DNA from: UMGS1532 sp045542355
GTDB lineage: Bacteria; Bacillota; Clostridia; Oscillospirales; Acutalibacteraceae
Reading direction: 5' to 3'
DNA: 64,000 nt
Assembly (NCBI GenBank): GCA_045542355.1
Contig: JAZQKX010000034.1
Coordinates: forward strand, 62,001 to 126,000
Shown here: piece after piece, positions 34,567 through 43,652 of the stretch
Numbering within the stretch: the stretch's first letter is position 1
Layout of the letters: each line of letters begins with the position of its first letter
The notes under the pieces: generated by a model
What the model was told of the DNA's origin: nothing
The model's database searches: none
The model's input: the letters and a program-made list of their open reading frames with translations, nothing else
Position numbers and translations under genes: made by a program

Positions 34567-35748
34567 ATGATACAAGGCAAAGCAAAACGAAAAATATATT
34601 TTGGTTGTTGCGGTATTCTATCTTTTATAAACAAACTCATACCTAAGGACAATAAATCTATTTTGTTCTTTTCTACAACCAATTTATATGACAATAGTGA
34701 AGCTGTTTTTAAATATCTTGTAGACAACGGATACAATAAAAAATATCGTATATATTGTGCTGTAAGGCATCCTGAAACATACAATAAATTTAATTATGAA
34801 AATGTAAAGTTTATTAGTGTTTTTAGGTCTGTCTGGAGGATACTCCGTTCTAAGTTCATTTTTTATCACAATGAAATGTTGGCTATAATGCCCACTAAAA
34901 ATCAAGTATCTATAGATTTCTGGCATGCTACCACCTTTAAGAAAATTAATAAGATGATAGACCCCGATTACAGATACGACTTTTTCTCATATATTACTGC
35001 AACATCAGAAATGTATAGACCTATATTTGCCGAAAGTTTTGGTTGTGAGCTGGACAGGGTTATAGTTAACGGACATCCGAGAAACGATTATCTTTTCGAT
35101 AATGTAAATGAACTACAAAAAATAGGTGTTAATAAAGCTGAATATAATAAAATATTCATGTGGATGCCCACCTACCGTTTCTCATATAACGAAGTGCAAA
35201 GAGATACCGATTGGGAGCATCTTACTGAAAGCGGTCTTCCTATTTTTAAAAGTAACGAAGATGTAGAAGCGTTGAATTCATACCTTAAAGATAATTCGTC
35301 GCTTCTGTTAATCAAGCTTCATCCTGCTCAAAAAACCGATATTTTCAATTATACCAACCGTTCTAATATCAAATTTTTAACCAACCCTCAGCTGGATGAA
35401 TTGGATATACATTTTTACTCCTTACTAAAGGATACCGACGCACTTATAACTGATTATTCATCGGTGTTCTTTGACTATTTGCTTATTGATAAACCCTTGG
35501 CGTTTACTCTTGACGATTTGGATTCATACGGTCAAAACCGCGGGTTTGTTTTTGAGAATCCGTTGAATTATATGCCAGGCATGAAGTTGTACGCTCCTGA
35601 GGATTTTTACAACTTTCTTAAAGATTGTTTTACAGGTGTTGACGATTATTCTTTACAGAGAAAAGACGTTAACGAAAAAGTAAATCATTATAAAGACGGT
35701 AAAAATTGCGAAAGAATAATTAAGTTTGTGGGGATTAATTGTGATTAA
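34567..35748 (+). CDS. CDP-glycerol glycerophosphotransferase family protein (TagB/TagF-like)
   Basis: The 393-residue protein has the family's C-terminal catalytic region with HATTFKKI, GHPRNDYL, MWMPTYR, LIKLHPAQK and ITDYSSVFFDYL. These enzymes add glycerol- or ribitol-phosphate units from CDP-linked donors to a growing teichoic acid-like chain at the inner membrane face. It lies between two LicD-containing genes in one run, so the polymer probably carries several phosphodiester substituents. The number of units transferred cannot be told. Confidence 0.88.
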   Translation: MIQGKAKRKIYFGCCGILSFINKLIPKDNKSILFFSTTNLYDNSEAVFKYLVDNGYNKKYRIYCAVRHPETYNKFNYENVKFISVFRSVWRILRSKFIFYHNEMLAIMPTKNQVSIDFWHATTFKKINKMIDPDYRYDFFSYITATSEMYRPIFAESFGCELDRVIVNGHPRNDYLFDNVNELQKIGVNKAEYNKIFMWMPTYRFSYNEVQRDTDWEHLTESGLPIFKSNEDVEALNSYLKDNSSLLLIKLHPAQKTDIFNYTNRSNIKFLTNPQLDELDIHFYSLLKDTDALITDYSSVFFDYLLIDKPLAFTLDDLDSYGQNRGFVFENPLNYMPGMKLYAPEDFYNFLKDCFTGVDDYSLQRKDVNEKVNHYKDGKNCERIIKFVGINCD

Positions 35749-36577
35749 TGAAATAAAAAGGGGAGAGCAGATTACCAACCTTGACGATATTAAGGCGTTA
35801 GAGGTTGAAATATTAAATAAATTTGATGAATTCTGCACTCAGAATAATTTAAAATATTGTCTTACTGGCGGTAGTTTGCTTGGCGCTGTAAGGCATGGAG
35901 GATTCATTCCCTGGGACGATGACATTGATATAGCTATGTTCCGTCCTGATTATGACCGCCTTTTAGAACTTTCCTCCAGAATGCCGGAAGAATGTAAGCT
36001 CTTTTCAATAGAAAAAGGGGACAACAGCGCAAGACTTTACGGTCGTATATGTGATATGCGTTATGTCAGTGTTGACAAGTATTATGACGAGAGCTTAGCC
36101 AACTATTTTGGCATTGATGTTTTTCCACTTGATGCCGTGCCATCAGACCCTGATGAGTATTCAAAGTTTTCAAAAAAAGTAAGACTGCTTCGCAGAATGT
36201 TCATATTTTCTAACTCTGCACTCTTTAAGGGTGACGGATTCCTGAAAGCGTATATCATCAAACCTATTCCTATAATTATTTGCAAGATTGTAGGGGCTAA
36301 AAGAATATATAGGATGTTGCGCAAGCTTATCCATAAGACCGACTATGATAAATCGGAGCATATAGCATTGCTTACAGGTAGATATACTGAAAATGAACAA
36401 TATCCAAAAGACAAGTATTACGATCTTATCAGGTTGGATTTTGAGGGATTAAAGCTACCTGCTATGCGTACCTATGATGAATATTTAACCCGTATTTATG
36501 GCGATTATATGCAGCTTCCGGATGAGGCCGAACGCCAACCGCACCATAGCTTCGACCTTTATAAAGTTGTAAAATAA
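35741..36577 (+). CDS. LicD-family phosphotransferase
   Basis: The 278-residue protein carries the LicD hallmark GSLLGAVRHGGFIPWDDDID near residues 45-64, plus YFGIDVFPLDAVP. It is a nucleotidyltransferase-fold enzyme expected to attach phosphocholine, phosphoethanolamine or similar to a surface polymer. It is a distant paralogue of the LicD half of the upstream fusion. GTG 35741 is preferred as start (SD GGGGA, six bases upstream) and overlaps the previous gene by eight bases. Confidence 0.87.
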   Translation: MINEIKRGEQITNLDDIKALEVEILNKFDEFCTQNNLKYCLTGGSLLGAVRHGGFIPWDDDIDIAMFRPDYDRLLELSSRMPEECKLFSIEKGDNSARLYGRICDMRYVSVDKYYDESLANYFGIDVFPLDAVPSDPDEYSKFSKKVRLLRRMFIFSNSALFKGDGFLKAYIIKPIPIIICKIVGAKRIYRMLRKLIHKTDYDKSEHIALLTGRYTENEQYPKDKYYDLIRLDFEGLKLPAMRTYDEYLTRIYGDYMQLPDEAERQPHHSFDLYKVVK

Positions 36578-36641
36578 TAACCCAACCCGCCACACGCAAT
36601 TAAAAACAAGCGGACGGGTACCCCCGGAACCTTGTTGTGTT
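36578..36641. other. GC-rich intergenic stretch with pairing potential
   Basis: This 64-base stretch is clearly richer in G and C than its surroundings. It contains CCCGCC at 36587-36592, GCGGACGGG, CGGGTACCCCCG and ACAAG/CTTGT pairs that could form a compact hairpin. No gene is visible. It could be a transcript-end structure or a small dispersed repeat; only one copy is in this window. Confidence 0.3.
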
Positions 36642-36647
36642 CAAAAT

Positions 36648-36694
36648 AAAAAAGCACGGTCTATTATGTTTTTGCATAAAGACCGTGTTTTTTA
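36648..36694. terminator. Bidirectional terminator between convergent genes
   Basis: AAAAAAGCACGGTCT at 36648-36662 pairs with AGACCGTGTTTTTT at 36680-36693 with one bulged base. A- and T-rich ends suit both the LicD gene and the convergent minus-strand gene. Confidence 0.85.
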
Positions 36695-36703
36695 TGAGCT
36701 TAA

Positions 36704-37699
36704 TTATAAACTATTTGCTTCGTCAACAGTTACCTCTAACGGCAAGATACCCAATTCATCTAAGAATCCTTTTCCGTCAAAACAGAAAGCAACATAACCG
36801 AAGTTGATAGGTTCATCGGTCATGCATATTGCCGCTGATATACCTTTATGAGACGTAGGCTTGGGAAACACAGAAACAGCCAGTTCTTCTGATGAGTCAA
36901 GCAAGTTATCTTTATCGCTTGATACGAAGATTTTACAGTTGTTTATAGCATCCTCAGAGCCAACTATATAAAAGCTATCGGCAATAATTTCATTGTCTAA
37001 CTTAAAGGTATATGACGTTTCGGTATCAAGCATAATTCTGGTTGTTTTATCGAAACAGATTCCGTCTGTGAGGCAGGATAAATCCGCTGTGTAGGTACCC
37101 TTTGCTGTAGGGATTTTTCCATGCAAAACATTTTCGCCAAGGTTGTTTTTACAAAATGTGATTTGTTCTGTCAGCTCATGGTTATAAACACCGATATGAG
37201 AGATTCTAATTGTGGAGTCTGTAGGATTTGAATGGTTGATTTTAATTGCGAAGTATCTACCGCTGTAGTCTTCAATATCAAATACCTGGTCGCAACCGTT
37301 TCTATTTTCTCCGCACTTCCAACACGAACTATTATCATATTCTACTATACAGTTTTTTCTTTCGAAAAGCTCGTCAATAGTGTCGGAAATATAAAGCTCA
37401 TAGTTGGATAGGCATAAATCTGTTTCGTGACTATAATAACCACAAATAAGTATTCTGTCCGGATATATAATCTTTTTTGCGTCAAAAATGATTTTACAGC
37501 TTTCTGAAGGGATTTCTACAGGCGTTATTTCCAAGTAGTTATTCGAGTTGGTCAACATACCCAAAGAATCGTTCAAACCATCAATTTCCTCATTCTGTAG
37601 ATTAACAGTTATTGGAGATATTCCGGATAGCATATTTATACCGCATAATTCTTGAAAATTGAAGTCAACAAAATCATTCCTAATCAAGCACTTTTTCAT
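36704..37699 (-). CDS. Protein of unknown function with two beta-sandwich-like repeats
   Basis: I do not recognise this 331-residue protein. Two regions look like discoidin/galactose-binding-type beta sandwiches. One spans about residues 60-175 (SNYELYISDTIDELFER, YSGRYFAIKINHSN, STIRISHIGVYN) and a second about 215-325. There is no signal peptide, membrane segment or cell-wall anchor, which is unusual for carbohydrate-binding folds. A Cys pair CWKCGENRNGC near residue 126 could bind metal. The start has SD GGTGGTGA. It is a single-gene unit. Confidence 0.6.
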   Translation of the reverse strand: MKKCLIRNDFVDFNFQELCGINMLSGISPITVNLQNEEIDGLNDSLGMLTNSNNYLEITPVEIPSESCKIIFDAKKIIYPDRILICGYYSHETDLCLSNYELYISDTIDELFERKNCIVEYDNSSCWKCGENRNGCDQVFDIEDYSGRYFAIKINHSNPTDSTIRISHIGVYNHELTEQITFCKNNLGENVLHGKIPTAKGTYTADLSCLTDGICFDKTTRIMLDTETSYTFKLDNEIIADSFYIVGSEDAINNCKIFVSSDKDNLLDSSEELAVSVFPKPTSHKGISAAICMTDEPINFGYVAFCFDGKGFLDELGILPLEVTVDEANSL

Positions 37700-37780
37700 A
37701 CAATCACCACCTACATTATACTTATTTAGAGAAATAATGTCAAATATGATTAAAAATACTTTATTTATGGCTTTAAACAG

Positions 37781-37810
37781 TTGACAAACACGGTGTGTAT
37801 TTGGTAAAAT
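37781..37810 (+). promoter_or_regulatory. Sigma-A-type promoter of the yicC-remA-gmk cluster
   Basis: TTGACA at 37781-37786 and TAAAAT at 37805-37810 are 18 bases apart, about 37 bases before the yicC start. Confidence 0.65.
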
Positions 37811-37847
37811 ATTTTTATATTTATATATGTTAAGGCAGTGTGATTTT

Positions 37848-38726
37848 ATGGTAAGAAGTATGACCGGCTACGGCAGAGCTCAGGAGACCTTTGAGCAACT
37901 GAATATAACTGTTGAGCTTAAATCTGTCAACCATAGATATTTAGAGATTAGTTCTAAAGTTCCAAGAGAATGTATGTTTCTAGAGGACAAACTAAAAACA
38001 TATATTCAGTCCAAACTCGCCCGTGGTAAGGTTGATGTTTTTGTTACAGTCAATACTTCCGCTTTAGGAGAAACTGTAATTGAAATCAACTCTGCTTTTG
38101 CGGAGCCATATATCGCCGCTTTAAAGACGTTGGTCATTGAATACGGTATCGCTGATGATATAACCGCTTCCAGCGTCGCAAGAAATCCTGATGTATTTAA
38201 AATAAGCAAAAGTCTAATTGATGAAGATGACACATGGGAAAAGGTACAGCGTGTTTTAGAATCTGCTGTAAATTCTTTCATAGATATGCGAACTGTAGAG
38301 GGTGCCCGTCTAAAAGATGACATAAACTCAAGAATAGAGGTTATTAAAACTCATCTTGAGTTTATTGAGGAGCAATCGCCTAAAACCGTTTCCTCATATA
38401 GAGAGAAGTTAGAGCAACGTATGCGTGAGCTTTTGGGAGATGTCAATATTGACGAACAAAGGCTTCTAACCGAAACGGGCATTATTGCCGACAAACTGGC
38501 TGTATGTGAAGAAACTGTCAGACTTCGCAGCCACATGCTCCAGCTCAGCAACTTGTTGGAAAGTGATGATGCTGTTGGCAGAAAGTTGGATTTTATAGTT
38601 CAGGAAATGAATCGCGAAACCAACACAATAGGCTCTAAGGCTCAGGATTTAGAAATAGCAAAGGCTGTTGTTGATATAAAATCCGAAATTGAAAAAATTC
38701 GCGAACAGGTTCAGAACATAGAATAA
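37848..38726 (+). CDS. yicC: YicC/YloC-family endoribonuclease
   Basis: The 292-residue protein begins MVRSMTGYGRAQ, the hallmark of YicC/YloC, and ends with the conserved EMNRETNTIGSKAQDLEIAKAVVDIKSEIEKIREQVQNIE region. The family includes endoribonucleases that act on small RNAs and mRNA. ATG 37848 is chosen because the conserved N terminus begins there; the longer in-frame extension has no family similarity. It opens the run remA-gmk-rpoZ-priA seen in Bacillus. Confidence 0.93.
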   Translation: MVRSMTGYGRAQETFEQLNITVELKSVNHRYLEISSKVPRECMFLEDKLKTYIQSKLARGKVDVFVTVNTSALGETVIEINSAFAEPYIAALKTLVIEYGIADDITASSVARNPDVFKISKSLIDEDDTWEKVQRVLESAVNSFIDMRTVEGARLKDDINSRIEVIKTHLEFIEEQSPKTVSSYREKLEQRMRELLGDVNIDEQRLLTETGIIADKLAVCEETVRLRSHMLQLSNLLESDDAVGRKLDFIVQEMNRETNTIGSKAQDLEIAKAVVDIKSEIEKIREQVQNIE

Positions 38727-38739
38727 CAGAGGGCTTTAG

Positions 38740-38988
38740 ATGAAACTTATTAATATTGGATTTTCAAACATGATTTCAGCCGACAGAGTCGTGGCGGTTG
38801 TAAGTCCCGAATCTGCACCAATCAAACGTATTGTGCAGGAAGCCAAGGAAAAAGGGCATCTTATAGATGCTACTCAAGGACGAAAAACAAAAGCTGTAAT
38901 TTTTACAGATAGTGAACATATTGTTTTAACTTATCTTCCACCTGAAAAGGTCGAAGAAAGGTTTGCGTCAAACGGTCAAGGAGATTAA
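38740..38988 (+). CDS. remA: RemA/DUF370-family regulatory protein
   Basis: The 82-residue protein reads INIGFSNMISADRVVAVVSP and GHLIDATQGRKTKAVI, matching the RemA family. In Bacillus subtilis RemA is a DNA-binding activator of matrix genes and of osmoprotection. Position between yicC and gmk is the same as in Bacillus. Length is typical. Its regulon in this organism is unknown. Confidence 0.93.
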   Translation: MKLINIGFSNMISADRVVAVVSPESAPIKRIVQEAKEKGHLIDATQGRKTKAVIFTDSEHIVLTYLPPEKVEERFASNGQGD

Positions 38989-38993
38989 AAAGA

Positions 38994-39617
38994 ATGAACA
39001 ACGGAAAATTAATTATTATTTCAGGACCGTCTGGCTCTGGAAAAGATACAGTTCTGTCTAAGGTATTTGAAGCACATCCCGAAATTCGTTTGTCCATTTC
39101 TTCGATTACCAGAGCTATGCGCGAGGGTGAAGTTCAGGATGGTAAATACCATTTTATTTCAAAAGAGGAATTCGAATCTGCTATTAAAAACAATGAAATG
39201 CTCGAATATAATGTGTATCTTGGCAATTACTATGGCACCCCAAAACAGCCTGTCGTAAACGCCATAGCTGAAGATGCTGAAATTGTTTTAGAGGTTGATG
39301 TAAACGGTTTCCGCAATGTAAAGAAACAGTTTCCCGATGCAATAAGCATCTTCATCATGCCCCCATCTTTTGAGGCGCTTAGAAATCGTCTTAGTGGCAG
39401 AGGTACCGAAAGTTCCGAGCAGATTGACGGAAGATTAAAGATTGCCCTTAATGAACTTGCATATGCTAGTGAATATGATTATATAGTCGTTAACGACAAC
39501 CTGCAAACCGCAGTAGATAATGTAATTTCTATAATTATTAGTTCACGTTCTTTAAAGGAACGACAAATAAATATTATTAATGAGGTGCTTAATGATGCTA
39601 AATCCCGCAATTGGTAA
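38994..39617 (+). CDS. gmk: Guanylate kinase
   Basis: The 207-residue kinase converts GMP to GDP. Its P-loop reads GPSGSGKDT with Asp instead of the more common Gly before Thr. SSITRAMREGE and DGKYHFIS bind GMP, and the lid contains RLSGRGTES. The SD AAGGAG is at 38979-38984. The end overlaps the start of rpoZ by 23 bases. Confidence 0.96.
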   Translation: MNNGKLIIISGPSGSGKDTVLSKVFEAHPEIRLSISSITRAMREGEVQDGKYHFISKEEFESAIKNNEMLEYNVYLGNYYGTPKQPVVNAIAEDAEIVLEVDVNGFRNVKKQFPDAISIFIMPPSFEALRNRLSGRGTESSEQIDGRLKIALNELAYASEYDYIVVNDNLQTAVDNVISIIISSRSLKERQINIINEVLNDAKSRNW

Positions 39618-39774
39618 ACTTATCAACAACTACAAAAATCGCTACGAGTTGGTTCTTGATATCGCAAAGCGTGCAAGAAAAATCTCTGAAAAAGCAGAAA
39701 AAGAACAGGAAATCATTATTGAAAAACCTGTTACCCTTGCAATGAATCAGCTTGCTAAAGAAAAGCAGCTGTAA
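39595..39774 (+). CDS. rpoZ: RNA polymerase omega subunit
   Basis: The 59-residue protein begins MLNPAIGKLINNYKNRYELV and has the omega core AKRARKIS, with a shortened C terminus ending in KEKQL. Omega stabilises the beta-prime subunit of RNA polymerase. Two adjacent ATGs (39592 and 39595) are possible; the second is better spaced from GAGGTG. Position after gmk is the conserved one. Confidence 0.9.
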   Translation: MLNPAIGKLINNYKNRYELVLDIAKRARKISEKAEKEQEIIIEKPVTLAMNQLAKEKQL

Positions 39775-39810
39775 TGTTACATAAAATATGCAGATAGGTG
39801 GTGGCTTGTC

Positions 39811-42246
39811 ATGGATAACATTATGATTGCACGAGTAGTTGTAGATCAGGCTGTTTATCATATTGACAAGCCCTACGACTATCTATTGCCCGATATCGAC
39901 CCGCAGGATAATTTAGTAGGTAAGCGTGTGCTCGTACCCTTTGGCAACGGCGTTGGAACAAGACAAGGCCTTATTATTGAGTTATCAGATAAATGCGAAT
40001 ACCCAGTTTCCAAGCTAAAGCGCATAATTTCAGTTTTAGACAGTTCACCTATATTAAACGACGAAATGCTGAAACTTGCTCTTTGGCTTAAAGAGAAAAC
40101 TTTTTGCACATATTTTGATGCAATACGCGTTCTTTTACCAACTGGTATTTCTCTCAAAACGCAGATAAGATATGGCGTTGGGAACAATCTAGAAAGTATT
40201 AACCAACAAGAGGAAGCTGTTATTAACTGCATCTCTAAAGGTAAAGAATATTTTGAACGCGATAATCTGCTTAAAAAATTAGGTCTTTCCGTTGATTCGT
40301 CTTTACTTGAGACTATGTATAAAAAAGGTATGCTCATTCGAGAAGAAATAGCAGTCCGCATACTTAAAGACCCAACTGTAAAAATGGTTAGATTAATGGC
40401 CCAAGAACTTCCCTCTAAACTAACTAAAACGCAGAAAAGTGTTATTGAACTGTTAGAACAGATTGGTGCATCTGGTGTCAAAGAGCTTTGCTATTTCACA
40501 GGTGTTTCACAAGCGGTTATCAAACGTTTGGAAGAAAAGGGAATTGTAGAGCTATACGATATCGAAACCTACAAGAAAAGCTATGATGAAATACAACTAG
40601 AAAAAAAAGACATCAATCTTACCCAATGTCAGCAACAAGCTTATGACAGGCTTTGTGACGAATACAAAAGCGGTTATTCGGTTAATCTCCTCTACGGAAT
40701 TACAGGTAGCGGTAAAACTCAAGTCTTTTTAAAGATGGCGGATTCTGTGGTTGAATCGGGGAAAGGGGTTATCATAATGGTCCCCGAAATTGCTCTTACA
40801 CCGCAGACAATATCAATTTTTACAGGTCGCTATGGTAATAAAGTTGCAGTGTTCCACAGCGCTATGTCTTTGGGACAGCGAATGGAGGAGTGGCGTAGGG
40901 TCAAAAACGGCGATGCTCTTATAGCTGTTGGTACACGTTCTGCTGTATTTGCTCCTTTTGATAATCTTGGATTAATTATAATTGACGAAGAGCAGGAACA
41001 CACCTACAAATCTGAGCAAAGCCCAAAGTATCATGCCCGTGATATAGCTCGTTTCCGAGCAAAATATCACGACAGTATGCTGATTTTAGCTTCTGCAACT
41101 CCTTCTATCGAGAGCTACACCTATGCTAAAAGCGGAAGATACAATCTGCTCAAATTAGATAAACGATATGGCGATGCCCGTCTTCCAGATGTATCCACAG
41201 TTGATATGCGTTCGGCTTTCATGCAGGGTAACCGTTCGGTACTTAGTGAGGATTTAAAAGAGGCTATAACGTCTGCTCTCGACAATAAGGAGCAGGTAAT
41301 TCTTCTTATGAACAGACGTGGACATAATACCCATGTTTCTTGTGGTAATTGCGGTGAAGTAATTACTTGTCCTAATTGCAGTATTTCTCTGAATTATCAT
41401 TCTGCGAACGGTAGATTAATGTGTCATTACTGCGGTTTTTCTCTTCCATATTCAACAGAATGCTCAAATTGTGGTGGCACTCATCTGAAATATTTAGGCG
41501 CAGGTACTCAGTTTGTAGAGGAAGAATTGAGCACTTCGTTCCCAGAGGCTAAAATTCTCAGAATGGATGCCGATACCACCATGAGGCGAAACGCCTATGA
41601 TGAAAAGTTAACAGCTTTTTCTAATGGTGAGTACGACATAATGTTAGGTACGCAAATGGTTGCTAAAGGTCTTGATTTTCCAAAGGTTACATTAGTAGGT
41701 GTACTTAATGCCGATCAATCTTTGTATAGTAGTGATTTTAGAAGCTTCGAGCGTTCTTTCTCATTGCTCACTCAGGTTGTAGGACGTTCAGGTAGAGGTG
41801 GTAAAAAGGGGAGAGCGATCGTTCAAACCGTTCAGCCTGATAACGAAACTATAAGATTAGCAACAGCACAGGACTATGATTCTTTCTATAATTCTGAAAT
41901 CTTAACCCGTAAGCTAATGATTTATCCGCCCTATTGCGATTTAGCGCTGGTTGTTTTTCAATCTGAGAGCAGAATGAATTCAGAAAATGCTTCAAGTTTC
42001 TTCTTCGAAATGCTGGTAGCAAAGGTTAACGGTGACTATAGTGAAGTTAAACTTAATATTTTAGGACCATCTGTTGCGGCAGTACCTAAGGTTAGTGGCA
42101 GATATCGTTATAGAATAATCATAAAATACAAAAACACTAAGCAATTCAATAAAATGCTTAACGAATGTATACTTGAATATCATAAATCAAAATGGTATAA
42201 ATCAACAACAATTTCTGTGGATATAAATCCTGAAAATATTATATAG
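39811..42246 (+). CDS. priA: Primosomal protein N' (replication restart helicase PriA)
   Basis: The 811-residue helicase reloads the replisome at stalled forks. It has an N-terminal DNA-binding domain, Walker A GITGSGKTQV near residue 300, the DEEQ helicase box (IIDEEQEHTYK) and a zinc-binding segment with eight cysteines from CGNCGEVITCPNC to CSNCGG. The helicase motifs GTQMVAKGLDFP and QVVGRSGRGGKKG follow. It belongs to the gmk-rpoZ-priA-def-fmt run. Confidence 0.96.
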   Translation: MDNIMIARVVVDQAVYHIDKPYDYLLPDIDPQDNLVGKRVLVPFGNGVGTRQGLIIELSDKCEYPVSKLKRIISVLDSSPILNDEMLKLALWLKEKTFCTYFDAIRVLLPTGISLKTQIRYGVGNNLESINQQEEAVINCISKGKEYFERDNLLKKLGLSVDSSLLETMYKKGMLIREEIAVRILKDPTVKMVRLMAQELPSKLTKTQKSVIELLEQIGASGVKELCYFTGVSQAVIKRLEEKGIVELYDIETYKKSYDEIQLEKKDINLTQCQQQAYDRLCDEYKSGYSVNLLYGITGSGKTQVFLKMADSVVESGKGVIIMVPEIALTPQTISIFTGRYGNKVAVFHSAMSLGQRMEEWRRVKNGDALIAVGTRSAVFAPFDNLGLIIIDEEQEHTYKSEQSPKYHARDIARFRAKYHDSMLILASATPSIESYTYAKSGRYNLLKLDKRYGDARLPDVSTVDMRSAFMQGNRSVLSEDLKEAITSALDNKEQVILLMNRRGHNTHVSCGNCGEVITCPNCSISLNYHSANGRLMCHYCGFSLPYSTECSNCGGTHLKYLGAGTQFVEEELSTSFPEAKILRMDADTTMRRNAYDEKLTAFSNGEYDIMLGTQMVAKGLDFPKVTLVGVLNADQSLYSSDFRSFERSFSLLTQVVGRSGRGGKKGRAIVQTVQPDNETIRLATAQDYDSFYNSEILTRKLMIYPPYCDLALVVFQSESRMNSENASSFFFEMLVAKVNGDYSEVKLNILGPSVAAVPKVSGRYRYRIIIKYKNTKQFNKMLNECILEYHKSKWYKSTTISVDINPENII

Positions 42247-42269
42247 TATTAAAAGAAAGGATGTTTTAA

Positions 42270-42725
42270 TTGGCTATAAGAGAAGTAGTAAAAGAACCGG
42301 ATCCGACACTTCATAAAATTTGCAGACCGGTTGAAAAATTTGATGATAAATTAGCACAGTTGCTCGATGACATGCTTGATACGATGTATAAGCTTGATGG
42401 CGCAGGTCTTGCCGCACCTCAAATCGGAATACTTCGCAGAATTTGTGTCATTGATGTTGGTGATGGTCCTATCGAGCTTGTGAATCCTGAGATAATCAAA
42501 GCCAGCGGTAAACAATTTGAAACCGAGGGTTGCCTTTCTTGTCCCGGCATTTGGGGGGTCACAGAAAGACCGAAAAAGGTCAAGATTAGAGCTTATGACC
42601 GCAACGGTAACAAATTCGAAATGAAAGGCGAAGATCTTTTAGCACGTGCTTTTTGCCACGAATTCGACCATTTGGATGGTATCCTGTTTAAGGACCATGT
42701 TGTAGAATATATAAACGAGGATTAA
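42270..42725 (+). CDS. def: Peptide deformylase
   Basis: The 151-residue metalloenzyme removes the formyl group from nascent N termini. All three motifs are present: GAGLAAPQIG near residues 45-54, EGCLSCPG with the metal Cys, and CHEFDHLDG with the two metal His residues. The start is TTG 42270 after AAAGGATG. It is followed three bases later by fmt, with which it forms a functional pair. Confidence 0.96.
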   Translation: MAIREVVKEPDPTLHKICRPVEKFDDKLAQLLDDMLDTMYKLDGAGLAAPQIGILRRICVIDVGDGPIELVNPEIIKASGKQFETEGCLSCPGIWGVTERPKKVKIRAYDRNGNKFEMKGEDLLARAFCHEFDHLDGILFKDHVVEYINED

Positions 42726-42728
42726 TTT

Positions 42729-43652
42729 ATGCGTATAGTTTTTATGGGCACACCCGATTTTGCAGTACCATGCCTTAAAGCGATTTATGAAAAGCATGAA
42801 GTTGTGGGTGTTTTCACACAACCCGATAAACCTAAGGGTAGAAAACAGATTTTAACCCCACCGCCTGTTAAAGTCGTTGCAAATGAGCTTGGAATTCCTG
42901 TTTATCAACCTATTACAGTTAAGGATGACACCGCTTTTAATACTCTTAAAGATTTGAATCCCGACTTGATAGCTGTGGTAGCATACGGTAAAATCTTACC
43001 GCTAAGCATATTGAATCTTCCAAAATATGGATGTATCAATATCCATGCTTCTCTTTTACCAAGGCACAGAGGAGCTTCGCCTATACAGTGGTCTATAGTT
43101 TGTGGAGATAAGGAAACAGGTGTTACATCTCAGATAATGGCTGAGGGTATCGATACGGGCGACATGCTTTTACAACAAAAAACTGAAATATTTGACACTG
43201 ACAATTCCGATTCTCTACACGACAGACTGTCTATAATGGGGGCAGTTGTATTGATAGAAACTATTGACGGTATTTTAAATAATACAATTAAGCCTGTTCC
43301 ACAGCCTGAGGAAGGCGTGAGTTATGCTCCAATTATAAAGAAAGAAATGGCTCAAATCGATTTTTCAGAGAATGCTCAAACGATTATTTCAAAAATTCAT
43401 GGTTTTAACCCATGGCCTTGTGCATATTTTGGGCTTATGGGTAGAAGAATTAAAGTGTACAACGCTGTTAAGTCCCAATTAACAGGTAAAATCGGGACTG
43501 TCTTAGATAGTAACGGTAGGCTTATTATTGGTTGCGGAGACACATCCGTAGAGCTTACCGACATTCAGCCTGAAGGCTCAAAAAGAATGTCGGCCGCCGA
43601 TATGCTCAGAGGCAGAAGCGTTGAAGTTGGTACACAAATTGAGGTGATTTAA
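42729..43652 (+). CDS. fmt: Methionyl-tRNA formyltransferase
   Basis: The 307-residue enzyme formylates initiator Met-tRNA. It contains MGTPDFAVPCL at its start, QPDKPKGR, the catalytic-loop HASLLPRHRGASPIQW with the family His, and DTGDMLLQ. The C-terminal OB-like domain is complete. The stop overlaps the ATG of the next gene by one base. Confidence 0.96.
   Translation: MRIVFMGTPDFAVPCLKAIYEKHEVVGVFTQPDKPKGRKQILTPPPVKVVANELGIPVYQPITVKDDTAFNTLKDLNPDLIAVVAYGKILPLSILNLPKYGCINIHASLLPRHRGASPIQWSIVCGDKETGVTSQIMAEGIDTGDMLLQQKTEIFDTDNSDSLHDRLSIMGAVVLIETIDGILNNTIKPVPQPEEGVSYAPIIKKEMAQIDFSENAQTIISKIHGFNPWPCAYFGLMGRRIKVYNAVKSQLTGKIGTVLDSNGRLIIGCGDTSVELTDIQPEGSKRMSAADMLRGRSVEVGTQIEVI

Noticed and set aside
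39879..40481. 200-codon minus-strand frame inside priA
   Set aside because: priA is unmistakable on the plus strand; the reverse frame is a codon-bias shadow.
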